Origin: Loktanella sp. 3ANDIMAR09
GTDB lineage: Bacteria; Pseudomonadota; Alphaproteobacteria; Rhodobacterales; Rhodobacteraceae
Reading direction: 5' to 3'
Assembly: GCF_001420005.1 (NCBI RefSeq)
Contig: NZ_LJAK01000006.1
Span: 62,001 to 126,000 of the forward strand
DNA length: 64,000 nt
Shown here: piece by piece, positions 18,490 through 28,081 of the stretch
How positions within the stretch are numbered: the stretch's first letter is position 1
Layout: the number at the start of each line of letters is the position of its first letter
Notes under the pieces: model-generated
The model's database searches: none
What the model saw: the letters and a program-made list of their open reading frames with translations, nothing else
What the model was told of the DNA's origin: nothing
Made by a program: the position numbers and the translations under genes

Positions 18490-18864
18490 ATGACCCAAGT
18501 GACCGTTCTCGAATGTCTTCTGGATTGCGCCATCGACCATGGCCTTTTGCACGATCTCTATGCCCGGCAGGGGGCCGCCCGCGCAGACCGCACCATCGCC
18601 ACCGCGCTCGAGGATCTGGCCAGACGCCTGGGGATCATGCGCGACGGGCGTGACCACGGGGGTTTTGACGACCTGCCCGGGCAGGCCAGACGCATGGCGA
18701 CAATCGCGGCCCAGATCGGCCTGACCGAGGTCGCGACAGCCGCAGGCCACGTGGCGAACAGCGCCAGACAGCGCGACGGCATCGCGGTCGAGGCGACGAT
18801 GGCCCGCCTTGAACGCAGCTTTGACCTTGCCATCGGCCAGGTCTGGATGCTGCGCGGGGGCTAG
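18490..18864 (+). CDS. Conserved hypothetical alpha-helical protein
   Basis: 124 residues, predicted all helix with two long amphipathic segments (RRMATIAAQIGLTEVATAAGHVAN and VEATMARLERSFDLAIGQVW-like). The size and helix pattern resemble a four-helix histidine phosphotransfer fold, but the histidines present (for example in ATAAGHVAN) do not sit in a clear HxxKG motif. I do not recognise the family. No strong ribosome site is visible. It lies between carbonic anhydrase and the aminopeptidase without an evident link. Confidence 0.6.
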   Translation: MTQVTVLECLLDCAIDHGLLHDLYARQGAARADRTIATALEDLARRLGIMRDGRDHGGFDDLPGQARRMATIAAQIGLTEVATAAGHVANSARQRDGIAVEATMARLERSFDLAIGQVWMLRGG

Positions 18865-18930
18865 GCACTGGGCCTTGTCGCGGCTGACCATACGGTTAGG
18901 TTGGGTTTGATCCCAAATCATAGGCCCCTC

Positions 18931-20298
18931 ATGTCCGCGACCTTTGCCAGCCCCGACAGCTCTGCCGTGCCTCTCTACATCATCGAACAGGACGCCCCTG
19001 ATACGATCCCGGACAGCGCCCGCACCTGGGCTGATACCGCAGGTTTCACGGGCGCTTCCGGTGCAACACTGGCTGTGCCGGGACCCGAGGGGGCCATCGC
19101 GATGGCCCTCGTCGGTGCCGGGTCCGAGGCCAGCCGCAAACGCAGCCGTTTCGATGTCGGATCGGCCGCCCGCAGTTTGCCCGCAGGCACCTACGCGATC
19201 CAGACCGACCTGCCCCCGGCCCGGATGCAAGAGGCCGCCTTGGGCTGGCTTCTCGCGTCCTACGATTTTGACCGGTATCGCAAACCGGCCAAGCCCCCCG
19301 CCCAACTGGTCGCGCCCGCCAGCATCGACGCTGCCCAGATCGAGGCGATTGCCGCGGGCGAGTTCCTGACACGCGACCTGATCAACACCCCAGCATCCGA
19401 CATGGGCCCGGACGAGCTGGAACAACAGGCGCGCGATCTCGCGCGTCAGCACGGCGCCGATATCACCGTCACCGCAGGCGACGACCTGCTGGCGGCGAAT
19501 TTCCCGATGATCCACACCGTCGGCCGCGCCAGCACCCGCGCACCGCGCCTGATTGACCTGCGTTGGGGCGACACGGGCCCGACCCTGACGCTGGTTGGCA
19601 AGGGCGTGTGTTTCGACACCGGCGGGCTGAACATCAAACCCGGCGGGTCGATGGGCCTGATGAAAAAAGACATGGGCGGGGCCGCCACCACCCTTGGCCT
19701 TGCGCATATGATCATGGCGCTGGGGCTGAAAATCCGCCTGCGCCTGCTGATCCCGGCGGTGGAAAACAGCATATCGGGCAATGCCTTTCGCCCGCAGGAC
19801 ATCCTGACCAGCCGCAAGGGGCTGACGGTCGAAATCAACAACACCGACGCCGAGGGGCGTTTGGTGCTGGCCGACGCGCTGGCGCTTGCATCCGAGGACT
19901 CCCCCGATCTGATCGTGTCGATGGCCACTCTGACCGGGGCCGCGCGTGTGGCGGTCGGGCCGGACCTGTCGCCGTTTTTCACGGATGACGACGCGCATGC
20001 CGATGCGCTGACCGTTTCCGCGCGTGCCGTGGCAGACCCCGTCTGGCGTCTGCCGTTCCACGACCCCTACGAGACGATGATCGAACCCGGCATCGCCGAT
20101 CTGGACAACGCACCTGCGGGCGGCATGGCAGGGGCGACCACCGCAGCCTTGTTCCTGCGCCGTTTCGTGGACGCGCCCTACATCCATTTCGACATCTACG
20201 GCTGGAACCCCAGCGCGAAACCTGCCCGCCCCAAGGGCGGTGTCGGCATGGGTGCGCGTGCATTGCTGGACGCCTTGCCAAAACTGTTGAACCTGTGA
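18931..20298 (+). CDS. Leucyl aminopeptidase family protein (M17)
   Basis: 455 residues. The C-terminal catalytic half has the two-metal signature GKGVCFDTGGLNIKPGGSM and the family pattern NNTDAEGRLVLADAL. M17 enzymes remove N-terminal residues from peptides in the cytoplasm. The N-terminal domain is shorter than in PepA, as in the family branch common in Rhodobacteraceae. The ATG at MSATFAS is preferred over a TTG 30 bases upstream. The next gene, an NlpC/P60 peptidase, begins 4 bases before its end, suggesting a joint role in recycling cell-wall peptides. Confidence 0.92.
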   Translation: MSATFASPDSSAVPLYIIEQDAPDTIPDSARTWADTAGFTGASGATLAVPGPEGAIAMALVGAGSEASRKRSRFDVGSAARSLPAGTYAIQTDLPPARMQEAALGWLLASYDFDRYRKPAKPPAQLVAPASIDAAQIEAIAAGEFLTRDLINTPASDMGPDELEQQARDLARQHGADITVTAGDDLLAANFPMIHTVGRASTRAPRLIDLRWGDTGPTLTLVGKGVCFDTGGLNIKPGGSMGLMKKDMGGAATTLGLAHMIMALGLKIRLRLLIPAVENSISGNAFRPQDILTSRKGLTVEINNTDAEGRLVLADALALASEDSPDLIVSMATLTGAARVAVGPDLSPFFTDDDAHADALTVSARAVADPVWRLPFHDPYETMIEPGIADLDNAPAGGMAGATTAALFLRRFVDAPYIHFDIYGWNPSAKPARPKGGVGMGARALLDALPKLLNL

Positions 20299-21125
20299 CC
20301 GATCGCAGGCTTTGGCCCGCCAACGACCGGGTTGCCCTGCGCAGCCTTGGTCTGGCCGACCGCGTTGCGGTTGACGGCACGCCAGCGCGCATGTCGCATT
20401 CGGTGACGGACCTGTGCCGCAGTCCCGGCGGCCCAAGGGAACGGCAGTTGCTCCTTGGTGAAAGCGTCACGACGCTGGAATTTCAGGATGGTTGGGCATT
20501 CGTCCAGACGGAAAACGGCTATTGCGGATATGTCGCCGCCGACCGGCTGGACAACATCCATTGGCCAACCCACCGGGTCAGCACATTCGGAACCCACGCC
20601 TACACGTCAGAGACCATGAAATCCGAACCGACCATGGCCTTGCCGTTCGGCGCACGCCTGCGCGTGATCGACGAACGACCCAAATTCTATGAGACCCCAC
20701 AGGGATTTATCCCGAAGAAGCATCTGCGCCCGCTGGATCGTCCCTTTGCCGATCCGGTCAACGTGGCACAGCTGCATTTCAACGTCCCCTACCTGTGGGG
20801 TGGCAATTCCACGCGCGGCATCGACTGTTCCGGACTGATCCACGCAGCCCTGACCGCCTGCGACATCCCCTGCCCCGGTGACGCCGACCTGCAAGAGGCG
20901 GCCCTTGGCGATGCGCTGTCCCCCGACGCCCCGTTGCAGCGCGGCGATCTGATATTCTGGCCGGGCCACGTGGGCATGATGGTCGATGGGCAGGTGATGA
21001 TCCATGCCAACGCACACGCCATGGCCTGCGTCTATGAACCCATCGACAACGCGATCCTGCGCATCAAGACCCAGGGCGACGGTGACGTCTCCTCGCGGCG
21101 CCGCCTGACCGAACGGACCGGTTAA
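20295..21125 (+). CDS. NlpC/P60 family cell-wall peptidase with SH3-like domains
   Basis: 276 residues. The N-terminal part holds SH3b-like repeats (LLLGESVTTLEFQDGWAFVQ), and the C-terminal NlpC/P60 domain has the catalytic Cys in RGIDCSGLIHAAL, the His in GHVGMMVDGQ and a third polar residue in MIHANAHAMAC. Such enzymes cut D-Glu-DAP bonds in peptidoglycan or its fragments. No signal peptide is visible, so it probably acts on imported muropeptides with the upstream aminopeptidase. The start is GTG overlapping that gene's stop (GTGA). Confidence 0.88.
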   Translation: MTDRRLWPANDRVALRSLGLADRVAVDGTPARMSHSVTDLCRSPGGPRERQLLLGESVTTLEFQDGWAFVQTENGYCGYVAADRLDNIHWPTHRVSTFGTHAYTSETMKSEPTMALPFGARLRVIDERPKFYETPQGFIPKKHLRPLDRPFADPVNVAQLHFNVPYLWGGNSTRGIDCSGLIHAALTACDIPCPGDADLQEAALGDALSPDAPLQRGDLIFWPGHVGMMVDGQVMIHANAHAMACVYEPIDNAILRIKTQGDGDVSSRRRLTERTG

Positions 21126-21148
21126 CATGCTGTTAAATATGACATAAT

Positions 21149-21168
21149 ATGTTTCGCATGCGAAACAT
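21149..21168. repeat. Perfect 20-bp palindrome between convergent genes
   Basis: ATGTTTCGCATGCGAAACAT is identical on both strands. It lies in the 63-base gap between the NlpC/P60 and DUF2794 genes. It could form a hairpin or bind a dimeric protein; no T-run follows on either strand. Confidence 0.6.
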
Positions 21169-21188
21169 GTCGAAACCGTGATATAATG

Positions 21189-21530
21189 TCAGTCGACGAT
21201 GCGGATCAGTTTGCGTTCCAGCACGCTCAATACCTGGCGCAGGTCGTGACCGCGCTTCAGGACCTGACCGTCCATGCCAACAACCGCATATTGACCTTGT
21301 TTCAACCGCAGCTTGGGACGTTTTTCGATCCGGTAAACGGGGTTTTCAGCCGTTCTGCGAAACACCGAAAACACCGCCACATCACGCAAGGCGCTGATCC
21401 CGTAATCGCGCCATTCGCCCGCTGCCACAAACCGGCCATAGACCGTAAGGATCGGGGCCATTTCGGTGCGATGAAACGACACGCGATCATCGCGGTAGGG
21501 TTTGAACGGGATCGGGCTTTGATCTGTCAT
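21189..21530 (-). CDS. DUF2794 domain-containing protein
   Basis: 113 residues. The core VSFHRTEMAPILTVYGRFVAAGEWRDYGIS... (seen in the pieces LTVYGRFVAAGEWRDYGIS and AVFSVFRRTAENPVYRIEKRP) matches the DUF2794 family found across alphaproteobacteria. Function is unknown; the protein is soluble. The start at MTDQSPIPF agrees with the family length; an upstream extension of 21 codons is open but atypical. Confidence 0.85.
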   Translation of the reverse strand: MTDQSPIPFKPYRDDRVSFHRTEMAPILTVYGRFVAAGEWRDYGISALRDVAVFSVFRRTAENPVYRIEKRPKLRLKQGQYAVVGMDGQVLKRGHDLRQVLSVLERKLIRIVD

Positions 21531-21726
21531 CCACCCAAGATCATGGCAACGCAGCAATAAATCAACCCTGCCTTGATGCTGCCACGAAATCACGCGGGAT
21601 TCATCACGATCTGCCCGTCTTTGCGCCCAGCTTTGGAGTCAACGATATGACATCGAAGGACTGCCCCGGTGCTGCGCCATGAGCCCCCACCCAGTGCGTG
21701 GTACCGGTGGCAGGCTTCGATACGGA

Positions 21727-22032
21727 TCAGCCGCAGGTGATCTGCGTGATCGTCCCGTCAGCGCCCACGATGAAATTGATCCGGTCCGGCTGATAATCCT
21801 GCGCCGTGATCCCGCCGGGGCGGATGACCTGCACCGGACCCAGGATCAGCACCGTTTCCAGCACCGTGGCGTCCTTGCCGACCAGGCTGCCGTAACGCCG
21901 CCCGCCGCAGGAATTGTCGACACCCATCGGCACGGGGTTATCGACGACTGTCTGCGCCTGGGGTGCCACACCACGCGGTGATCCGCCGCAGGCGATCAGG
22001 GCCAGCAACGGCAGGGTCCAGATTATCCGCAT
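21727..22032 (-). CDS. I78 family peptidase inhibitor lipoprotein (copy 2)
   Basis: 101 residues. A lipoprotein signal with lipobox LIAC is followed by a small inhibitor domain: CGGRRYGSLVGK, then VIRPGGITAQDYQPDRINFIVGADGTITQITCG, the order and paired cysteines of I78 inhibitors of serine proteases (seen here in the two pieces DNSCGGRRYGSLVGKDA and QPDRINFIVGADGTI). It should be membrane-anchored in the periplasm. Its start overlaps the end of the preceding homologue by 10 bases, so the two are co-translated. Confidence 0.8.
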   Translation of the reverse strand: MRIIWTLPLLALIACGGSPRGVAPQAQTVVDNPVPMGVDNSCGGRRYGSLVGKDATVLETVLILGPVQVIRPGGITAQDYQPDRINFIVGADGTITQITCG

Positions 22033-22277
22033 GTCACCCTCATGATCGTGCCGACGATGTCGGTTTCAAAATTGACCCGGCTTTCGACGTAATCCATCGT
22101 CACCATCTGGTTGGGACCGATGACGCGGTGGTTCAGATCCGCGGGCAGGGTCACCGCCGCGATGTTCTGGCCCAGCAGGCCCGCGTAACCCGCGGCACCG
22201 CATCCATCGTCCGAAGGGACCGGCGCAGGTCCGGTGACACAGGCCGCGAGCAGCGGCAAAAGAAGCAAGATTTTCAT
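22023..22277 (-). CDS. I78 family peptidase inhibitor lipoprotein (copy 1)
   Basis: 84 residues with lipobox LAAC followed by a compact I78-like domain: DGCGAAGYAGLLGQNI, then MDYVESRVNFETDIVGTIMRVTCG-type ending (SRVNFETDIVGTIMRVTCG). It is clearly related to the gene downstream and probably arose by tandem duplication. GGTGG lies just before the ATG. Expected to be a periplasmic, lipid-anchored inhibitor of serine proteases; the target is unknown. Confidence 0.78.
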   Translation of the reverse strand: MKILLLLPLLAACVTGPAPVPSDDGCGAAGYAGLLGQNIAAVTLPADLNHRVIGPNQMVTMDYVESRVNFETDIVGTIMRVTCG

Positions 22278-22382
22278 GACCACCACCCTGACAAGCTCAG
22301 CCGGCCTTTGACAAGTGGGCGCGGGTTGAAATCCGGTCGCAATTCGCAGACCATTGCCGCAAATCAACAAAGGACCGATCAT

Positions 22383-23495
<1,113 letters not shown>

Positions 23496-23521
23496 CGACA
23501 GCTTTGGGTTGAGAATGCGTG

Positions 23522-23552
23522 AAAAGCCCGGTCGGTACGACCGGGCTTTTTT
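23522..23552 (+). terminator. Rho-independent terminator of frmA
   Basis: A 9-bp perfect stem (GCCCGGTCG / CGACCGGGC) with a 3-base loop, flanked by AAAA and TTTTTT, so it can act on both strands. Confidence 0.9.
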
Positions 23553-23981
23553 GTGGGGGTGGTGGGTTTTGGGCGGAGAGCTGACATTCGCCGCACCCGC
23601 GAACTAAAATGGGCAAGCTGAAGAAAGCTGACGCTCATGGACGCGCCATAATACTTTTCAGGGTGCATACGCGACGAAGGTCGGCAGTGAGCCCTACTTG
23701 CCAAATGCCGTCCCATCGCATTTCGCAGAGGCAGGACATCAAAGCGGTCAAATCCGGCCGATGACTACAACTTGATCTGTCGCTTTGGCAAAGCCGAAGT
23801 GGCCTTTCCCGTCAGCCGGTGCATTTGACACATCCAATAGTCGGGACGTCGCCTTCTTCAGCTATAACCGCAAAGGTGCCCGGCATTAAGTCAAACTTCT
23901 CAGGCCCAAGGTAGGAATAGAACAAGGTATCGGAATAATTTGAAATTTTAGATATATTTGAAGCTTAAAAAGAAAACCCCT
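23553..23981. other. Gene-free, AT-richer stretch with degenerate repeat motifs
   Basis: No credible gene is seen in about 430 bases. The base composition drops, notably near 23935-23985, where runs such as TTTTAGATATATTTGAAG occur. AAGGTCGGCAGTGAGCCC at 23677-23694 and AAAGCGGTC at 23741-23749 recur, slightly changed, in the other gene-free parts of this region. It reads as decayed DNA at the edge of an accessory islet. Confidence 0.6.
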
Positions 23982-24659
23982 TCAGACCTTGATCCTGTCC
24001 GTCTCGCTTGTTTCAATCACACGGATAACCGCGTCATACGATTGCCGGATGTGATTCTCCATTTTCGAAGCAGCGCTTTCAATTTCGCCTGCAAAGAGAT
24101 CCTCCACGATATCGAAATGCTGCGCCCAGACAGAAGAGATTGCCGCGGGATCCCTCAGAATTTCGGCCATTGACCGACGGATGTGATGCCAATTCATCCG
24201 CATTTAGGTCTCGATGACGGGGTTGCGGCTCCAGCCGTAGATCATCTCGTGAAACTTCATGTCGGCTTGCACCAGCCGACTTAAACTGCCGTCACGCCGC
24301 GCGTCATCAGCCGCGCGCAGGAAAGCGTCCGCCATCACCCGGTCGGCGGGCGTCAGGGTCTTGCCGGCCTGCCGCACCGCAAAGGGCTCGATCACGACCC
24401 GAAAGTCATAGATCGCGCGAAACAGGTGGCGGTCGAAGGGCGTCACGATGACGCTGCGACGGCCGGTATCCTCGACCAGGCCGTTGGCCTTGAGGATCGA
24501 GATGGCACTGTTGACGGGCTGGCGCGAGACATTGAGCCTGGAGGCGATATCGTCCTGGTTCAACCGTTCACCCGGCCGGATTTCGCCAGTGCAGATCGCA
24601 TCGACAAGGATGTCGTAGGTCTCCTCGACGAGGCTGCGTCGCTGTTTCACCGTCTCCAT
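23982..24659 (-). pseudogene. GntR-family (FadR/FCD) regulator interrupted by one in-frame stop
   Basis: The N-terminal winged helix-turn-helix (RPGERLNQDDIASRLNVSRQ) and the FCD ligand domain (LVQADMKFHEMIYGWSRNP) are intact up to residue 151, where a TAA at 24204-24206 ends translation. The same frame continues with MRMNWHHIRRSMAEILRDP through VWAQHFDIVEDLFAGEIESA-type FCD helices to a normal end; without the stop the protein would be about 225 residues, the usual family length. GNPVIET is normally followed by one more residue before MRMNWHH in relatives, so a single base change explains it. AGGA precedes the ATG. It could have regulated the oxidoreductase genes across the divergent gap. 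Confidence 0.8.
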
Positions 24660-24809
24660 GTCACCGTCCTGCACGCTTTGTCACGACCGCCATATCACAA
24701 TTGCGCGGGCCCGATAGACAGGTTCGCGCAGTTCGTATACGAAATACGATACGTTGCGCGCGGTGGGCCTTTGGTCGATCGGCGCCACGTTCTTGGGAGG
24801 GAAAATCAG

Positions 24810-25103
24810 ATGTGCCATGTCTTTGCCGATCAGGATCCGCACCGCTACGCCAGTCAGACACGCAGCCTGCGGCTGAACGGCCAAAGCACCAGCATTCGGC
24901 TTGAAAACGCCTTTTGGGCGGTGATCGACCAGATTGCTGAACGTGACGGCGTGACAACGCCGATGTTCATCTCGAAGTTGCACGCCGAGGTTCTTGAATT
25001 ACGTGGAGAGCCAGAGAATTTCACGTCGCTGCTGCGCTGTGCCTGTCTGAAATTCATGGAATCCTCCATCACCACCCCACGTTTCGAGTTCGCTGCCGAA
25101 TAG
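24810..25103 (+). CDS. Ribbon-helix-helix domain protein
   Basis: 97 residues. RSLRLNGQSTSIRLENAFW followed by IDQIAERDGVTTPMFISKL matches the ribbon-helix-helix (RHH_4) type seen in alphaproteobacteria, where the beta-strand contacts DNA. It probably works as a dimeric regulator or as a protein-binding relative. A strong GGGAGGG lies 8 bases before the start. It is divergent from the broken GntR gene and upstream of the glyoxalase-like gene; a link is possible but unproven. Confidence 0.8.
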   Translation: MCHVFADQDPHRYASQTRSLRLNGQSTSIRLENAFWAVIDQIAERDGVTTPMFISKLHAEVLELRGEPENFTSLLRCACLKFMESSITTPRFEFAAE

Positions 25104-25211
25104 GGCCGATCATTGCGCCGCGATAAAATACGCGGGTAGTAGGTCCATACTACCCGGCCCCCGGTCGCCCCGTCCTAGCCTGTCCCCATGACCAAAGAGG
25201 GGGAGAGGCCG

Positions 25212-25607
25212 GTGGCCAAGACAATTCATTCCATGATCCGCGTGCTGGACGAGGCGCGTTCCGTCGCGTTCTACGAAAAGGCGTTCGGACTGACGATCGC
25301 AGACCGTCTCGATTTTCCGGACTTCACGCTGGTCTATCTGGCCAACGCCGAGAGCGACTTTGAGCTGGAACTGACGATCAACAAGGGGCGCACCGACTCC
25401 TACGACCTTGGCGACGGCTACGGCCACCTTGCCGTGTCAGTCGATGATCTCGACGCCGAACATGCCCGGTTCGAGGCGGAAGGCCTCAATCCCCGTAAAC
25501 TCGTGGAATTCGCCCCAGCGGGGGAGCTGGTGGGGCGGTTCTTTTTCGTGGCCGATCCGGACGGCTATCAGATCGAAGTGCTGGCCCGCGCCGGTCGCTT
25601 CAAGTGA
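25212..25607 (+). CDS. VOC-family protein, lactoylglutathione lyase-like
   Basis: 131 residues comprising a two-module vicinal oxygen chelate fold. The metal ligands expected for glyoxalase I are in HSMIRVLD (His), LELTINKG (Glu), GYGHLAVSV (His) and DPDGYQIEVL (Glu). It may isomerise the glutathione adduct of methylglyoxal. The GTG start is preferred because GGGGGAG lies just before it and homologues begin AKTIHSM; an ATG 24 bases upstream has no ribosome site. It precedes the GMC oxidoreductase pair by 21 bases and is probably in the same operon. Confidence 0.85.
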   Translation: MAKTIHSMIRVLDEARSVAFYEKAFGLTIADRLDFPDFTLVYLANAESDFELELTINKGRTDSYDLGDGYGHLAVSVDDLDAEHARFEAEGLNPRKLVEFAPAGELVGRFFFVADPDGYQIEVLARAGRFK

Positions 25608-25628
25608 TCACATAAGGGAGGAGACGAT

Positions 25629-26153
25629 ATGGAAACGACGACAAGCCCGAAGGGCATGACGCGGCGCCAGCTTCTGTCGCGTGCGACGGCGGCGGGGGCG
25701 ACCTTTGTGGTGGGGGCTGGCTTCATCGCCGCACCAGACGCCGCATGGGCGGTGGAGATGAAGGCCCTGAGCCCGGAAACCTTTGCCACGCTGACGCAGA
25801 TGGCGCGTGACATCTATCCGCACGACAAGGTGGCCGACGAATACTACGCCACCGCCGTGCGGATGTACGACACCAACGAGGGGGCCGAAGGTGTCGAGGC
25901 CGGAATCGCCGCGCTGAACGAGGCTGCCCGCGAAGCAGGTTTCGACAGCTACCTTGGCACCCTGTGGGAAGCGGACCGCGTAAAGATCCTGCGCAGCATG
26001 GAAGAAACCGACTTCTTTCAGCAGATCCGCAGTGGTCTGGTGACGGGGCTTTATAACCAGAAGGCGATCTGGCCGATCTTTGGCTACGAGGGTGAGAGCT
26101 ATTCCCAGGGTGGCTACATCAATCGCGGCTTCGACGACATCAACTGGCTTTGA
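25629..26153 (+). CDS. Tat-exported small subunit of a GMC oxidoreductase (gluconate 2-dehydrogenase subunit 3-like)
   Basis: 174 residues. A twin-arginine signal (TRRQLL, residues 11-16) is followed by a hydrophobic stretch and an Ala-rich cleavage site near DAAWAVE. The mature part (LTQMARDIYPHDKVADEYY) matches the small subunits that escort FAD-containing GMC dehydrogenases to the periplasm. It is 15 bases from the large-subunit gene. The partner lacks its own signal and is presumably carried out by this one. Confidence 0.88.
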   Translation: METTTSPKGMTRRQLLSRATAAGATFVVGAGFIAAPDAAWAVEMKALSPETFATLTQMARDIYPHDKVADEYYATAVRMYDTNEGAEGVEAGIAALNEAAREAGFDSYLGTLWEADRVKILRSMEETDFFQQIRSGLVTGLYNQKAIWPIFGYEGESYSQGGYINRGFDDINWL

Positions 26154-26168
26154 GGGGGGAGACGGATC

Positions 26169-27740
26169 ATGGCAGCACCATTTGATCTGAACGACGACAG
26201 CGTCGTCGTCATCATCGGAACAGGCGCCGGCGGCGGCACGCTGGGCAACGAACTGGCCCAGAAGGGCATCAGCGTCGTCGCATTGGAGGCTGGCGGTCGC
26301 TACTTGCCGCAGGACTTCATCAACGACGAATGGGACAGCTTTGGGCAATTGGCCTGGACCGACACCCGCACGACGTCCGGCGAATGGCGTGTGTCCCGCG
26401 ATTTCAAGAACCTGCCCGCCTGGATCGTAAAGGCCGTGGGCGGCACGACGACCCACTGGGCCGGTGCATCCCTGCGGTTCCAGGATCATGAATGGAAGGC
26501 ACGCACGACCTACGGCGACGTCGCCGGTGCAAACCTGCTGGACTGGCCGATCGACCCGCGCGAGATGGACAGCTTCTACACCCGCGCCGAAGAGAAGATG
26601 CGCGTCACGCGTACTGGCGGCCGTCCCGGCCTGCCCGGCAACAACAACTACAAGGTGTTCGAGGCCGGAGCCAAGGCCATCGGCAAGATGGAAGTCAGCA
26701 CCGGCCACATGGCCATCAACTCGGACGAGACCGGCGACCGGATGATGTGCCAGCAGACCGGCTTTTGCTTTCAGGGCTGCAAGTGGGGCGCCAAGTGGTC
26801 CACCGCCTACACCGAGGTGCCCGAGGGCGAGGCTACGGGCAACATGGAAGTGCGAGAGCGCGCCCACGTCGCGCGCATCCTGCACGACGCCAGCGGCAAG
26901 GTCACAGGCGTCGAATATTTCGATAAGGACGGCAATCTGCAGATGCAGAAGGCACGGATAGTCTGCGTCGCGGGCAACTCCTTTGAAAGCCCGCGTCTGT
27001 TGTTGAACTCTGCGTCGTCGATGTTCCCTGACGGGCTGGCGAACTCTTCCGGACAGGTCGGGCGCAACTACATGCGCCACGTCACGGGATCGGTTTACGG
27101 CATCTTCGACAAACCGGTGAAGATGTGGCGCGGCACGACCATGGCGGGCATCATGCAGGACGAGGCGGGCCACAACCCCGAACGCGGTTTCGTCGGCGGC
27201 TACGAGTTGGAAACGCTAAGCCTTGGCCTGCCGTTCATGGCCGCGTTCATGGACCCGGGCAGCTGGGGGCGTGAATTCACGACCGCGCTGGATAGCTATG
27301 AAAACATGGCCGGCATGTGGATCGTGGGCGAAGACATGCCGCAGGAAAGCAATCGCGTTACGCTGAACATGGACGTGAAAGATCAGCACGGACTGCCGGT
27401 CGCCAATGTCAACTTCAGCGACCACCCCAACGACATCGCGATGCGCGACCACGCCTTCAAGACCGGCATGGCGATGTATGAGGCGCTTGGGGCCACGCGC
27501 GTTCTGCCCACCCCGCCCTATCCGTCGACACACAACCTGGGCACCAATCGGATGTCGGCGAACGCGGCGGACGGCGTGGTGGACAAGAACGGCAAGGCGC
27601 ATGACGTGCCGAATCTGTTCATCTCTGACGGATCGCAGTTCACCACGGGTGCTGCGGAAAATCCGACGCTCACCATCGTGGCGCTGGCCATCCGTCAGGC
27701 TGAACACATCGCCGCCGAGATGTCGCGCGGCAACATCTGA
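26169..27740 (+). CDS. GMC-family FAD oxidoreductase, large subunit
   Basis: 523 residues. The FAD-binding GTGAGGGTLGNELA is near residue 17, VGGTTTHWAG follows the flavin loop, CFQGCKWGAKW holds a cysteine pair often linked to an Fe-S cluster in the fructose/gluconate dehydrogenase type, and the C-terminal motifs STHNLGTNRMS and GAAENPTLTIVALA carry the catalytic histidine region. It should oxidise a sugar, sugar acid or alcohol in the periplasm. The cytochrome c subunit usually encoded next is absent here; the following stretch has no gene. Confidence 0.9.
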   Translation: MAAPFDLNDDSVVVIIGTGAGGGTLGNELAQKGISVVALEAGGRYLPQDFINDEWDSFGQLAWTDTRTTSGEWRVSRDFKNLPAWIVKAVGGTTTHWAGASLRFQDHEWKARTTYGDVAGANLLDWPIDPREMDSFYTRAEEKMRVTRTGGRPGLPGNNNYKVFEAGAKAIGKMEVSTGHMAINSDETGDRMMCQQTGFCFQGCKWGAKWSTAYTEVPEGEATGNMEVRERAHVARILHDASGKVTGVEYFDKDGNLQMQKARIVCVAGNSFESPRLLLNSASSMFPDGLANSSGQVGRNYMRHVTGSVYGIFDKPVKMWRGTTMAGIMQDEAGHNPERGFVGGYELETLSLGLPFMAAFMDPGSWGREFTTALDSYENMAGMWIVGEDMPQESNRVTLNMDVKDQHGLPVANVNFSDHPNDIAMRDHAFKTGMAMYEALGATRVLPTPPYPSTHNLGTNRMSANAADGVVDKNGKAHDVPNLFISDGSQFTTGAAENPTLTIVALAIRQAEHIAAEMSRGNI

Positions 27741-27750
27741 ACGTAACGGC

Positions 27751-27771
27751 CGCGCCGGTTCGTCCGGCGCG
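27751..27771 (+). terminator. Hairpin after the GMC oxidoreductase gene
   Basis: A perfect 8-bp stem CGCGCCGG / CCGGCGCG with loop TTCGT starts 11 bases after the stop codon. There is no T-run, so it may be a weak terminator or an mRNA-end stabiliser. Confidence 0.4.
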
Positions 27772-28081
27772 ACCGTCCTGCTTCGCGCGATCCAATCGCA
27801 TGACAGCGCCGGCCCAAATGGTCAAAATCTTAACATGTCCAAAATGATCCAGATGTGATCGCATACGATCCACATTCCCGCGGGCCGATAATATTCCAAA
27901 GGTCTTGTCATAGGCCTCTCGGAATTGAGACTACCGCCAGGAAGGTTCCGCTCTGCCGACCTCCAACCGCCGAAAATGCTGCGCCATGGATGAATGGCCG
28001 GTTTGGTGAAGTTGCGCCGCAGCGTGGTCGCCCAGCCCCAAGGTCGGCAATGGGCCGTCCACGAAGACGGCCCATAAGTTG
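27772..28081. other. Gene-free stretch with hairpin
   Basis: No gene is seen. It includes the motif AAGGTCGGCAATGGGCCG at 28040-28057, which recurs with three changes at 30515-30532, and a 9-bp hairpin at 28051-28074 (TGGGCCGTC / GACGGCCCA) just beyond the end of the integrase remnant, which may have been its terminator though it lacks a T-run. Confidence 0.5.

Noticed and set aside
18100-20436. A 778-codon open frame on the minus strand opposite the M17 aminopeptidase
   Set aside because: Its composition is that of an antisense frame and it runs into the carbonic anhydrase gene in another frame. The aminopeptidase motifs on the plus strand are decisive.
21122-21136. TTAA-N7-TTAA, a perfect CtrA-type box
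   Set aside because: It spans the stop codon of the NlpC/P60 gene between convergent genes, so it has no promoter to control; AT-rich chance match is likelier.
22308-22336. TTGACA upstream of frmA as a -35 element
   Set aside because: No acceptable -10 hexamer follows at 16-18 bases, so a promoter cannot be claimed.
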